Below are positions 15,884 to 26,629 of a DNA stretch of 31,844 bases, one piece after another. Location: assembly GCA_030560485.1 (NCBI GenBank), contig JAKTTS010000135.1, positions 1 through 31,844 of the forward strand, read 5' to 3'. Position 1 is the stretch's first letter. Each line of letters starts with the position of its first letter. Position numbers and translations under genes: made by a program. Below the pieces are notes generated by a model. The model saw only the letters and a list, made by a program, of their open reading frames with translations. It did no database searches and had not been told where the DNA came from. Source of the DNA: Ascoidea tarda (nom. inval.) (Eukaryota > Ascomycota > Saccharomycetes > Ascoideales > Ascoideaceae).

Positions 15884-17010
15884 TTATTGTTCATCAAATA
15901 ACCAAACAATAAAATCAACACTTTTGTCTTCTAATTTTGTTATAAATGCACTAGAATAGTTCAATACCGTATCTTTAATGCCATCACCTGATAGACTATT
16001 ACTATTATTGCTATTGCTATTAGTATTGTTAACATTATCGTTATTGGTATTCGATAATAAAGAATCATATTGGTTTTCACCAATTTGGTTACTATGAAGG
16101 TTATCAGAACTGTTTGTATTATTATCATTATTATCATTATTATTTCTGTTTCTGTAATTATTATAATCATCCGAATTAACGCCATATTTTGAGGATTTTA
16201 ACAAAGCTCTTGTAAAACTCAATACGATTAATGAAAAATAAATTCTTATAGCAGAAATTATAATTGAAGTTATTAAAGTAATTGCAAATTCATAAGTTTG
16301 AGAAGCAGATTGAGATGCTAAGTTTTCATCAATCTTTGATACCGCTGTTGCAATCGCCATGTTAATAACTTGAGAAGTAGTAGGAGTGGCTAAAATATTA
16401 GTTAAAGAGGTAGTTGTTGAAATTGAAATAGAATCTCTTTTTTTAACTTGTACTTCATTGCCAATATTATTACTATCATCATCATTATTATTAATTTTAC
16501 CATCATTTCCAGTATCGATTTCGACATTATCGGGTTTATCTTGAATTTTATTGATATCGGGTGCTGATGTAGAAGTTGCAGAAGCTGGTAAAGGTATGGT
16601 TTTTGAAGATTCAGTTTCAAACCAGTATAATGCAAAATAAATAATGAATAAGATGGATAATAAAGTATCAAACAAGAAAACACAACAAACCAAGGAAAAT
16701 TTACCTAAGTGTGGCTTTTTAACATAATTCAAAGCGTTGATGTAAAATGGTAGTATAATAATTGAAGAGAGATTCAAAAACCATTGAAAGAAATTAATTG
16801 GATGGCCAGTGAATATCGACAAGATCCCATAAACTCCAGAAAACTTATTTAATATAGCGATTCCCAATATGATCTCCATACCAATATATAGAGGCAAAAT
16901 ACCTAAAAATTTCTAAAAAAAAATACAGTGTTAGATTCAAAAAAAAAAGTAGAATATCATCAGCAGCAAAACACACATACAATAGGCAAAACATGTATCA
17001 AGGCACCCAT
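15884..17010 (-). CDS. KEI1: Inositol phosphorylceramide synthase subunit Kei1
   Basis: Kei1 is the essential Golgi partner of the IPC synthase Aur1, which makes inositol phosphorylceramide from ceramide and phosphatidylinositol. Two exons, 16981-17010 and 15884-16912, give 352 residues. The N terminus reads MGALIHVLPI then KFLGILPLYIGMEI; S. cerevisiae Kei1 begins MRSSLLTLPKSFLGFMPLY, the same spacing. Four membrane spans are visible: three in the first 105 residues (around GIAILNKF, LNLSSIIILPFYI, FLFDTLLSILFIIYF) and one near residues 215-250 (FAITLITSIIISAIRIYFSLIVLSF). The family is cut by Kex2; a KKR dibasic site lies at about residues 167-169 in an Asn/Ser-rich insert. The excess over the yeast length (221) is this insert plus an Asn-rich C-terminal stretch. 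Confidence 0.93.
16913..16980 (-). other. KEI1 intron
   Basis: A 68-nt intron read on the minus strand: donor GTATGT (16980-16975), likely branch point ATCTAAC (16936-16930), T-rich tract and acceptor TAG ending at 16913. It falls between codons, after codon 10. S. cerevisiae KEI1 also has a short 5' exon followed by an intron. The branch point departs from TACTAAC at the first two bases. Confidence 0.9.
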
Positions 17011-17105
17011 TGTGAAAGGAAGCAGAAACAGCGAGAGAAGTGGTTCTGATCTGGTACCTCAAACAGTTTCTTTGACACTTTTCCATTCTTTACGTGTGAA
17101 TAATG

Positions 17106-17141
17106 CACGTGATTCATGCGTGTTATGCGTCTAGCATGCGT
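17106..17141. promoter_or_regulatory. CACGTG followed by three ATGCGT boxes
   Basis: One CACGTG (17106-17111) is followed by ATGCGT at 17116-17121, 17125-17130 and 17136-17141, that is at spacings of 9 and 11 bp. The cluster is about 100 bp upstream of KEI1 and 610 bp upstream of the WD40 gene. The regular spacing suggests a promoter element; the factor is unknown. Confidence 0.45.
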
Positions 17142-17751
17142 GGACGTTATTTTACCACAAAAATGGATCTGCAGTTTCTGTGGATTTCTGTGTGTGTGCA
17201 TTTTTTCGGTTTGAGCAAGACGAAAAGCGAGAACAAAAAGGTGTTTATGGGCGACACAGCAGAAGCTGGGGTAGCAGAGTGGAAGCACTGAAAAGGGAGA
17301 TAAGAGATAGCAAGAGATTGGGATGCAGTGCGAAGAAGCAGAAGCAGAAGCAGATGTAGCACAACAGACACACTTGCTGGTGCCTGTGCTACCCATTTTG
17401 CTGTCCTTTCTGTTGCTCGAGAATTCAGTGCTCCAGGGCCAGAGTTGCACAGACTATGCGGGTAAACAAAAACAATGAAATTAAAAGATTCAAATCTCTT
17501 TAATTGGTAAATAAATAGGTATCGTTTCCTCTATTTAATCCTATTTCCTTCTCACTATTCTTTTTTTGCATTTTTTTTTTCATCGCTTTTCATGAATTTG
17601 CATTGTTTCCATTAATCACATTCCTATACTTATCATATTCGTTGCATTTCTTAATCTATTTATTTTCTATACATTCTGCCATTTTTTTTATAGTCCCTTT
17701 TTTTTTCAGAAAATTTGCAATTAAACACAACTAATATAATGTTTTCTTAAA
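17142..17751. other. KEI1/WD40-gene divergent upstream region, distal part
   Basis: The first 320 bp are moderately GC-rich with an AGAAGC-type tract at about 17330-17356. From about 17460 the region becomes T-rich with long pyrimidine runs up to the WD40 start codon at 17752, a usual 5' UTR composition. An A-box-like TAGCAGAGTGG (around 17272) has no B box after it. No gene is seen. Confidence 0.5.
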
Positions 17752-18944
17752 ATGTCTTTTGATAATTCAGTTTCTCAATTATACATCAACAAAATATTTG
17801 GAACTTCTGTTCATCATCAGTCTTCATTTGCTGTCAGCAATGATTTAGTTGCTTATACCGCAAGTGGTGGTGTAGTGGTTTGCAAGATTCTTGATGGTAA
17901 AATTAAAAACCAAAGGTTTTTCTGTGCAAATAATTTTAACATCAATAACTCAAATATTAACAGCTCTAACATCAATAACACCAATCTAAATATCAATCCT
18001 ATTACTATTTCAAACAACGACTTTGAGTATACCAGAAAAGATAATTACGGTTTCCCCAAACTTAATAATCCTATTCAGTTTTCAAATCTAAATTCAAATT
18101 CAAATTATCCCCTAACATCCTCTTCAATAATCTCTACTTTAGATGATAGTAATCTATCTAATTTAAGTATTAACAATAACTCCACTGCAAGTCTATCCTC
18201 AAATACAAACATAAATATAAACTCAAAATTGAAATTAAAAGATAGAATTCGATCAATAAATTGTATTGCTCTCTCGTCCAATGGTAAAATATTAGTTGTT
18301 GGCGAGTCTGGTTATCAACCGAGGATTCTTTTTTACTCTCTAGCAAATGATTCTAATAATTACCCCTTTGCATTCATTTTAGAACATCAGTTTGGTATAA
18401 ATAATCTAGCATTCTCTGATGATGATACCTATTTAGCATCTTTAGGTGTAGCAAATGATGGATTCTTAAACATTTGGAAAATTAATTCAATTTCAAAAAG
18501 ATTTTCAATCATCTTAAAAGGCAGCAACAAATGTAGTTGTTTGATAAGTGATATGTTTTGGATCAATAATATCGTTATAACCATAGGTCTAAGAAACATA
18601 AGAGTTTGGAAATTAAATAGCGATTCAAATAACGATCTTAATATTAAAACTAAGAAAACAACAATTTTAAAGAGTAAAAACGTATTATTAGGCTCTTTAA
18701 TCAATGAAAATTTTATATCTGGATCAATTTTAAATAAAACAACTGTTTTCATCTTATCTGAAAATGGGTTACTTTGTTATTTGGATTTGTCATCTGAAAT
18801 ACCATCCCTTCAATTAATTGAAAAATTAAATTATTTTTACAATATTCATAATGTTCATAATAATATGAATGATCAGAAGAAGGGGGATTATGACTATGAT
18901 TATGATCACAATCATGGTCATGATTGTGATAATGACAATAATAG

Positions 18945-18975
<31 letters not shown>

Positions 18976-21759
18976 GAAAATGATAATAAAAATGAAAATG
19001 AAAATGATAATGAAAACATTAATGTTATCCATATCGATGTTCATAATCAAAGATTATGGTTTGGAAAGGAAAATTCTTTTGATTTTATTCCTCTCAATGA
19101 TTTGTTATTAAATCTTTTAGTTGCTCCTTCTTTACCAAACTCTCAATCAATACTCAATGATAATAAATCAATTACTAGTTTTTCGACACAATCTAATGAA
19201 CTTGGTAATATTATTAATAATAATTTATCTTCAAGTTTATCGAATTTAACATCAAACAATATGCCTATAAAAAATAGGTCGGGCATAATATCTATAAAAC
19301 AAATTAATGAAAATGAAATAATTTTTGTTAATGATAGAGAAGAGATTAATATTTTTAATATTTCTAATAACAAAATTGAGAAACTAATTGAACCATTAGT
19401 TAAAGATATTCAGGGAATTAAAAATTGTAAAATTTTTAAATTTTTAATTTGGTCCCAAAGTGGGATTTTCAAAAAATATCATGAAAAATTTTGTTCAATG
19501 GAATTTATTTGTAAAATAAGATTGCTTTCAAATGATTATATTGTGAATAAAATAATTGTAGCCGAATTAACAGATGATAATAAATTAATCTTTGGAGATC
19601 GATTAGGGTTTTTAATGGTGTACGATCTAAATAAAAATGAATATAACTATCAAATAAAGGCACATGAATCCACTATTAATGATTTGTGTTTTTTTAATAT
19701 TAAGAATCACAGCTTTATTGTAACTGTTAGTAGAGATAGAACTATTCAAATATTTTATAAAAAGAATTTACCTAAACAAAATATCAAAGAGGTTGAAGAA
19801 ATTGAAAGTATTAAAGACGTTGAAAACGTTAAAGACGTTAAAGAGAAAGAAAGAAATGAAGAAATAAGTAATTCGTTTGATGATTATGAAACATCAGAAA
19901 CTCCAGTTGAAATGATATTTCTTGATATTCATAGTGAAAATGAAGATGATGGAATTAATACAGATACAGATAATACTAGTGCTGGTGATGAGGAGACTAT
20001 TAAACATTTTGAGAAATTAACTTTAGATGATAAAAGTGAAAATAAAATCGAATACCACAACAAACTAGAAAACAAACTGGACAAAGGGCCGGAGAGCAAA
20101 CTGGACAACAAACTGAAGAATAAAAATGAGAATAAAAATGAGAATAAAAATGAGAATAAAAATGAAAATAATACTGAAAATAATACTGAAAATAATACTG
20201 AAAAAGAAATTGAAGATAAAGAAATATATAAATGGAATTTACTTCAAACTTTGACTATTCATAAAGGAAATGTTTTAAAAGTTATTAATTATGAAAACAA
20301 GATTTATGTATGTTCAGCTGATCGATCTATATCGGTTCATCAAATTGAGATTGATGAAGAAGAAGATATGATTCAAATTTATTTAGAGAAGATCATTAAT
20401 ATCAAGAGTTCACCAATCAATATGAAATTCATTAGTGATATAAGAAACGACAATAATAAGAAAAATAATAATAAGAAAAATAATAATAACAAGAATGGAA
20501 ACGGAAACGGAAAAGAAAATAATAAAAGAAGATCATATCTTAGTGATATTAGACAAAGGAGTAAGATTGGTGCAATTGAAAGATGCGTAGATGAGAATTT
20601 TAATGAATTAATAATTTCTACAAATGATAAACAATTATTAATATATGATGTAATTAGTTTGAAACTTTTAAGAGCGTTAAAGTTATATGAATTGGTTGAA
20701 TATTTTGTTGTGATTAAAAAATTGAATATAATAATTTGTACATGTGCGGATAAAAGTATTCGAACATATTCATACAAAAGTGGGAAATTATTAACAGTTA
20801 ATTGGGGCCATTCGGAAAGTATAACTGGGTTGATATTGATTGAGAACAAATTTAATGAAAATGGGGGTGAAAATGGGGATGAGGATAAAAATGAAAAATC
20901 AGTCAAATTTGTGACTATAAGCAATGACGGGTGTTTATTCCATTGGGAACTAAAATTAGGGGGGATTAATACTACTTTGAATAGTAATTTAATGAATTCA
21001 AAAGATGATAGAGATAAAGATAGCTTGAGAAATAGTGTGGGATCGCCATTATTTCAAAAAGTAGCTAGGAAAATCAAGAGATCGCATACAATTCATTCGG
21101 TAAACTCATCGAGTAGTTTAAGAGCTAAACCATCGGTTAATTTGAGGGTGAATGTTCCCAAAAGATTACCAGCTCAAAGTTCCAGTCGAAGTGCAAGCCC
21201 AAATATAAATTTAAGTGTCAGCTCAAGCAATAGTTCAAGCACCGGTTCAAACAAAAGTCCAAGAACGCCTGGGTTTTCGACAAATTTGAAAAATGAGCCA
21301 ATTTCAAGCCAGGAAAAAGAAACCAAACAAAAATCAATTGCTTGGACAGGTTCAGCAAAGTATTTGAACCATTCGAAAAGCATGAAGGAGTTGGGGTCAT
21401 CAAGGTCTACTGGAGATTTGAAAAGTAGCACAGCTACAAGATATTCGGCGATAGCAAGAAACTACAATGGCAACTCTCTCTCAACCACCAATTCGGGAGA
21501 AGAGCTGAACATGAAAGCAGCAGCAGGCAAAGGAAGGACAGCTGCAGCAGGATCCACGGCGCCGGGAAGACATCAAAGTGTACACAGAAGCTACACACAC
21601 ATCTCGGACTGCTCCCCCAGCGACATCAGTGTGTACTTGAGAGAAATACGAGGGAGGTTCAAGCAGCACAAGTACACCAAGGACGAGATCAGCTCAATCA
21701 CCGCAGATTTGAGCAACACCATCAAATTCTTAACAGAGTCCGCAGAACAACGTCTGTAA
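17752..21759 (+). CDS. Large WD40 protein, MAPKBP1/WDR62-like
   Basis: A 1335-residue protein that I recognise only by family. Residues 165-300 (IRSINCIALSSNGKILVVGESGYQP, then GINNLAFSDDDTYLASLG..LNIWK) match the hallmark blade of the MAPKBP1/WDR62 group, where the motif is GESGHQP. A second propeller covers about residues 505-650 and 825-1075 (QIKAHESTINDL, SADRSISVHQ, WGHSESITGLI, TISNDGCLFHWEL). The linker at about 380-425 is an Asp/Asn/His-rich tract and the one at about 764-823 is KNEN/TENN repeats. The tail at 1090-1280 is Ser-rich and basic. The last 49 residues (DISVYLREIRGRF...) form predicted helices, as the C-terminal dimerisation helices do in animal relatives. Those animal proteins are scaffolds at spindle poles and in JNK signalling; no function is known to me in yeasts. 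Confidence 0.75.
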
Positions 21760-22121
21760 CGTACCTATCTAGTTTATTGTACACAGAAAGCGTTTATCGG
21801 CACTTTCAGCATCACCGATGAGCATAAATTACGCTGCCAGAGAGCGCTGAGGAAGCAGTGCTTTCAATGCAGAGGTTGTGGAGCCTTGCAGTCTTGGACA
21901 AAGAATGTAATTGGTAGAGAATGAAAGCACAGCTAGTACACGCATCACAGAAGCAATGGCTTAGTTGAAGAATGCTGGGAGTCTCGAGAAGCAGCGCCGG
22001 AGCTTCTCGAGTATGCAAAAAAAAACGTGCAATTTCTCACAAGCACTATAAATACAGCTCTCACTGCTTTGGTTGTGGTGATGTTTGTGTCCTTTAGGAA
22101 ATAAAAAGAAAATCGCTGAAG
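21760..22121 (+). promoter_or_regulatory. Promoter of the CYSTM gene with inverted repeat and TATA
   Basis: Two landmarks are clear in this 362-bp gap. A perfect 10-bp inverted repeat (CTCGAGAAGC, 21983-21992; GCTTCTCGAG, 22002-22011) has a 9-bp spacer. A TATAAATA box stands at 22047-22054, 68-75 bp before the ATG. The inverted repeat lies about 110-140 bp upstream of the start, where an activator would bind. The WD40 gene's 3' end occupies the left edge. Confidence 0.6.
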
Positions 22122-23143
22122 ATGCCTGAGTATGCTGTATGTTGTGGGTCCTCTGTTGCGCGAGTGTGATATAGGCGAACAACGCTACTGTGTCATCTCA
22201 TCTTATTGTTCAATTAGCGTTCTTTACCACAATTCTCAATTTACTAACTTCTGCTCTTTCAGCCCCCATCTGTACCTCCTCCAGAACATTTAAGAAATCT
22301 CTATCCAGCATCAGGCTTTGATGGAGACGGAAAGGTATGTCATTCTAAGATGAATTTTACCAATTGCTAGTCAATATAGATCGCAGAAAATAGAAATACC
22401 AATACAACAGCACATGAATATCTTACTAATACCAATTTGTAAATCAGTTGAATGAGCTTCAGCCTTCAGTATCTCCGAATGCACCAGATACCGCGCCAGG
22501 TGTTGCGCCAGGTGTTGCGCCTGCACCTCAACCAACTGAGGCAAATCCCACACTGCCTCCATCTTCTCAAGGATTGTCCAGGCTAGATCCCGCATCAAGT
22601 TTCTACCAAGGAAATGTTGCTCCACCTGCCCAGTCACCGCCAGCCGAAAACACAAGTGCTAATCATCCATTTTTATCTATTTTAGATTCGTTAACTATTG
22701 GTCAGCCTGTTAGCGAAAAGGAAATTGATACTGAAAATCAATCTAAGGTTGAGCCACCAGCAGGTTCTCCGCCAACAGAACAGTCAGCGGGCTCTCCAGA
22801 AACACCAGTAGTTCCCGCAGCAGGAGCTCCACCATTAAATTACGCCAATGAAAAGGATAGGCAATTCAATGGTTTTCCACCACCAAATCAATATCTTCCA
22901 GATCGATATCTTCCAGATCAATATCTTCCAGATCAATACCCACCAAACCAATATCCCCAAACTCAATCTCCACCAGGCCAATATACATCAGCTCAATACC
23001 AAGGTCAACCACCACCACAAGGTCAACCAATAGCTGCTCAAGAACAACAAAAGGAAAAATCCGACAGTGGAGCAGCAGCTGGTTGCTGTGCCGGTTGTTT
23101 TGCTGCTATTGGTGCATTGCTCTGTTTTTCTGCCCTCGATTAA
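22122..23143 (+). CDS. Pro/Gln-rich CYSTM-type membrane protein, three exons
   Basis: Exons 22122-22136, 22263-22334 and 22448-23143 join in frame to 260 residues. Exon 1 encodes only MPEYA, exon 2 the segment PPSVPPPEHLRNLYPASGF..GDGK, and exon 3 starts LNELQPSVSP. The body is Pro/Gln/Ala-rich with VAPG repeats and a YLPDQ repeat (DNA 22889-22933). The C terminus (GAAAGCCAGCFAAIGALLCF) is a cysteine-containing hydrophobic stretch, like the CYSTM module of tail-anchored stress-related proteins such as S. cerevisiae YBR016W and YDL012C. The long third exon lacks an ATG at its start (its first codon is TTG), which supports the upstream exons. Function is unknown; plasma-membrane tail anchoring with palmitoylation is a family inference. 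Confidence 0.8.
22137..22262 (+). other. Intron 1 of the CYSTM gene
   Basis: 126 nt; donor GTATGT (22137-22142), perfect branch point TACTAAC (22242-22248), acceptor CAG ending at 22262. It lies between codons 5 and 6. Confidence 0.88.
22335..22447 (+). other. Intron 2 of the CYSTM gene
   Basis: 113 nt; donor GTATGT (22335-22340), branch point TACTAAT (22424-22430), acceptor CAG ending at 22447. It also falls between codons, so the 72-nt exon 2 could be skipped without shifting the frame. Confidence 0.88.
22889..22933 (+). repeat. 15-bp tandem repeat coding YLPDQ/R
   Basis: Three copies of a 15-bp unit, (C)(A/G)ATATCTTCCAGAT, differing at one base, followed by decayed copies coding YPPNQ and YPQTQ. 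This is a recent in-frame expansion within the Pro/Gln-rich region of the CYSTM protein. Confidence 0.85.
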
Positions 23144-23959
23144 CTGAAATGGCACCAAGTTGACCTCCACAAACTTTGAGTTAATTTAAATTTTAAATTT
23201 CAAATTTTTTTGGGTTTTTATTGTTTATTTATTGTTGTTTTTTATGTTTTTCTGGTTGTTCATTCTTCACTGTCTGACATTCTTATTTTTCCAAAATTTC
23301 CAATTGCTTACAAAATCACATAATAGTTAATATCTCGCGTAAAATGACGCTACGGTGCTACTGCCGCCTCTGCGCCCGCCTTCCGCTTCCGAAAAACCAG
23401 AGCCAAACCTCTGTGTAGGTCACATGACGCGCTGCCACCATTTTCTTCCCACCGGCAGTTTTTTCACCAGGTGGCATTTTTCAGTGGTTCAATCCGCTTG
23501 TGAGAGGAGGTTTGCGACCGGTTTTTCTCTTTCATTTGCGCACTTTTTTAGACTCACCGCTCACCACTCTTTGAGATCTCTCTCTCTAAATCATTCAATT
23601 TCTAATTTCTGAGTTAAATTCTAATAAAGGGACAATTTGAATTACGGAAAACCATTTCTCCCTTTTGCTTTTTTTTTTGTGGGAATATATTAAAGATTCA
23701 AAGTTCTGCTTCTTACTTTATTTCTTATTTTTTTTTCCCTTTCTTTAAAATTTGATTTAATTAACAATATTTATACTTAATTTTACCCTTTAAATTTCTT
23801 TCAGATTAATTGATTCATTCTAATACAACAAAGCAGAGCTCAATACAATAATTACAGCAATTAAAATCAATCGCAGTACAATAAAACGAGATAATCTAGA
23901 TCAACACAAATTATTTTAAATTATTCTAAATTATTCTAAATTAATATAATATAATTAAA
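23144..23959 (+). other. Region upstream of SVF1
   Basis: 816 bp without a recognisable gene. The first part is the AT-rich 3' end of the CYSTM gene. A GC-rich patch (about 23340-23520) containing GTCACATGAC is the likely upstream activating region. T-rich tracts follow, and just before the start codon there are three 10-bp units TTATT(T/C)TAAA at 23911-23940, which will be in the 5' UTR. Confidence 0.5.
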
Positions 23960-25132
23960 ATGTTCAAACTTCTTCAAGGTACACTATCGACCTATACTGG
24001 TATAGTTGCAGAGCCAGTTTATGGTAGAGAAGCATTCCATCCAATCACAGACACTGTCAAGGATAAGCAGCCATTTAGGGAGGCGACTACGAAAGATTTA
24101 GAATGGTTGCAACCTCCATCAACTAATGTCGAAACTCAAACATTTTACTTTATTTGTGAACAGTCAGGCTATCTGGGCTTCTTTCAGGTTATTCACTCCG
24201 TTGTTGTTGGTAACGTTTATACAACTGCACAGTTTACTTTCAGGATTTTTAACAAGTTGAAAAAAGATGAAACCGTTTGGACCTCAACTCACTTAGAAGA
24301 TTTTATGATCAAGGGAAACAATTTCTATGCTCAAAATTTTGCAATTGAACTTAATGAAGATGGAAATTCCTACACCTTCAAATCTGCTGTCAATCCGGAA
24401 TCTGTCGTCGACTTGACTGTCACCAAAGAGGCTCCTGGTGTAATCTTTGGTGAAAATGGTTTCTCTTACTATGGCACAGACACCAAAGCCCCCTGGGGAA
24501 GCATGAGACATGTGTTTTGGCCCAGAAACGACGTCAAGGGCACCATCAAGTTGGGAGAAAACGAAATTAACATCGAGGGAAAAGCAATGTATGTCATGGC
24601 TCTCCAAGGAATGAAACCCCACCATGCTGCTTCGACCTGGAACTTTTTGAACTACCAAGGTCCTCACTACTCTGCAGTCCAAATGGAGTTCACCACTCCC
24701 AACTCCTACGCCAAAACCAAAGTCAACATTGGGATTTTGGTCAAAGACGACAAAATAATTGCTGCAACCATCGACAACAACGCCATTCACAAGGATTCTG
24801 AGCCTGACAAGGATGTTGGCTGGCCAGTCCCCAAGGAAATCGATTACGATTTTGCCGGATATACTGTTGATTCCACAGACGAGGCAATACAGAACAAGAC
24901 TGCCAAAGTCGTCAAGGCCTCGCTCAAGGGCAGGCTAGATACCCTCGTTCTCAGGGTCGATGTCATGGGTGAGATTCCAGGGTTTGTTAAAAGTCTTGCT
25001 GGGGTTGTTGCAGGCACAAAGCCCTACATCTACCAATGGATCAATCCCTACCGCTTTGAGATCGAGCACGACGGCGAGGTTTCAAAGGAAGAAGGTTCTT
25101 GTTGGAGTGAGGCCACTTTTATCTCCGAGTGA
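23960..25132 (+). CDS. SVF1: Ceramide-binding survival factor Svf1
   Basis: Svf1 is a lipocalin-like protein that carries ceramides between the ER and Golgi and protects against oxidative and cold stress. The 390-residue product matches along its length: the N-terminal amphipathic helix region (MFKLLQGTLSTYTG), AEPVYGREAFHPITD, NVETQTFYFICEQSGYLGFFQVIHS, QFTFRIFN, the domain-joining FGENGFSYYGTD...GSMRHVFWPRNDVKG, and the C-terminal YQWINPYRFEIEHDGEVSKEEGSCWSE. It is shorter than S. cerevisiae Svf1 (481), mainly by lacking internal low-complexity inserts, so unlike its neighbours it is compact. The start is fixed by the conserved N-terminal helix. The 3' half is more GC-rich than the 5' flank. 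Confidence 0.96.
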   Translation: MFKLLQGTLSTYTGIVAEPVYGREAFHPITDTVKDKQPFREATTKDLEWLQPPSTNVETQTFYFICEQSGYLGFFQVIHSVVVGNVYTTAQFTFRIFNKLKKDETVWTSTHLEDFMIKGNNFYAQNFAIELNEDGNSYTFKSAVNPESVVDLTVTKEAPGVIFGENGFSYYGTDTKAPWGSMRHVFWPRNDVKGTIKLGENEINIEGKAMYVMALQGMKPHHAASTWNFLNYQGPHYSAVQMEFTTPNSYAKTKVNIGILVKDDKIIAATIDNNAIHKDSEPDKDVGWPVPKEIDYDFAGYTVDSTDEAIQNKTAKVVKASLKGRLDTLVLRVDVMGEIPGFVKSLAGVVAGTKPYIYQWINPYRFEIEHDGEVSKEEGSCWSEATFISE

Positions 25133-25561
25133 ATATCAATTGGTGACGACGCTGCTGTACAGTATTACATTGCTATTGTTGTATTACATGGTTCTTTTAT
25201 TCTTTTAGTAATTCTCTCCTTTATATTTTAATCTGCTTTTTCCCTGTTCGGTCCTGTTGGAATGGTTATCTTTAATACATTTTAATAACTTTTTCTTGTT
25301 TTTTTTGCTTGTTTCTTGTTTTTTTTCATTTCTCTTGTTTTTATTACTTGTTTTATTTTCTATCCATAAATTAAGCTTTTGATCACTGATGCTAATTTAA
25401 TCTTGTTTCTCTTGTTCTAGCCTTTAGATCTTGCTTCTCACATCCAATCAAGAAATACAAATCATCATGCTTTAATCAAATCTCATATAATATAACATAA
25501 ATACTCATAAATACTAATAAATAAATACATATGCTCTCCGTATAAGAAAGGTCTGTATGAG
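25133..25561. other. Convergent 3' region SVF1/RTC5
   Basis: AT-rich gap between two converging genes with repeated TTCTTGTTTTTTTT-type pyrimidine runs (about 25290-25350) and A/T-rich stretches near 25480-25530. These are likely 3' UTRs and polyadenylation signals. No gene is seen. Confidence 0.55.
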
Positions 25562-26591
25562 CTACATCGACCCGCCTGACGAGCTGTACGTTCCCACAAG
25601 TCCCGCCATTTCCAAAAATGCTCTTTCCTCCCCCAAGTTTTTCAAGTTGACGGATCTTCTGCGTCGGCTTTCGTTTTCTTCCCACGCCCACTGCTTCTGC
25701 TGTTCTCTCAATGCGTCCTCGCCGCCAATTCCCCAGACCTCCATTTCACTAATTGCAAACCGGTCCTCATAGATCGGAATCTCCACCGGAATATCCATGG
25801 AAATCTCGGTGCAACTCTCCAGTTTACTTTCCTCGGATTTTGCGTCGTCCACAAAACTCTTATATACCGATCCTGTTTTGTACACCTCTGAGTGGTTCAA
25901 ATGTCGAAACACACAAAACTCCAAACTGGAGTCAATTGTTAGCGAAACGCTCCCTGGTTGATATTTGACCAAATCGTTGTTTTTGATAATGGGTTGTTCA
26001 TTTCCAAACCCAATTCCACCTCCAAGTGTATTGAAATACCCCAATTTACTATCCACATTAGTAGTATTATTATAACCATAACCAGAATTATTATTAATAT
26101 TATTATCTCTTGAGATTAAACTACATTTGAAAATGTTTTGTTGACTGCTCAATTGAAATATTGTGTTATCTTTACTACCAAAATAGTCCTTATTAGTCTT
26201 TCTCCAAGGTGTTTTAATATAAACACCATAAATCAATTTTTCTCCGTATATTTTTTCATTATTATCATCCTTATCTTTAGCATCTTGGTAGTGGTAATTA
26301 TAATGTTTGCCATTGATATCATTGTTATTATAGTGGCGATGGTAATGGTAATGATCATGATTATTTAATCTTGGAAATTTTTCATTAAATTTTTCAAACT
26401 TGTTATTTTTATTGCTAAATTTTTTAAAGTTTAATATTTTTCGTCCTGATATTAATAAAACTGTAGGAGAATTCCAATTAAATACTCTATATTCTAATGA
26501 TTTCATTGAAAATCCATATCTTGATCCAACATACAAACTCTTAAGATTATTCAAGCTAATTTTTTCATTAACATTAACGTTAACATTAATA

Positions 26592-26629
<38 letters not shown>

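Noticed and set aside
17265-17290. A-box-like TAGCAGAGTGG as the start of a tRNA
   Set aside because: No B box (GTTCGA) within about 100 bp downstream and no cloverleaf.
24293-24790. 165-residue minus-strand ORF inside SVF1
   Set aside because: Complete overlap with conserved SVF1 coding sequence; a shadow frame.
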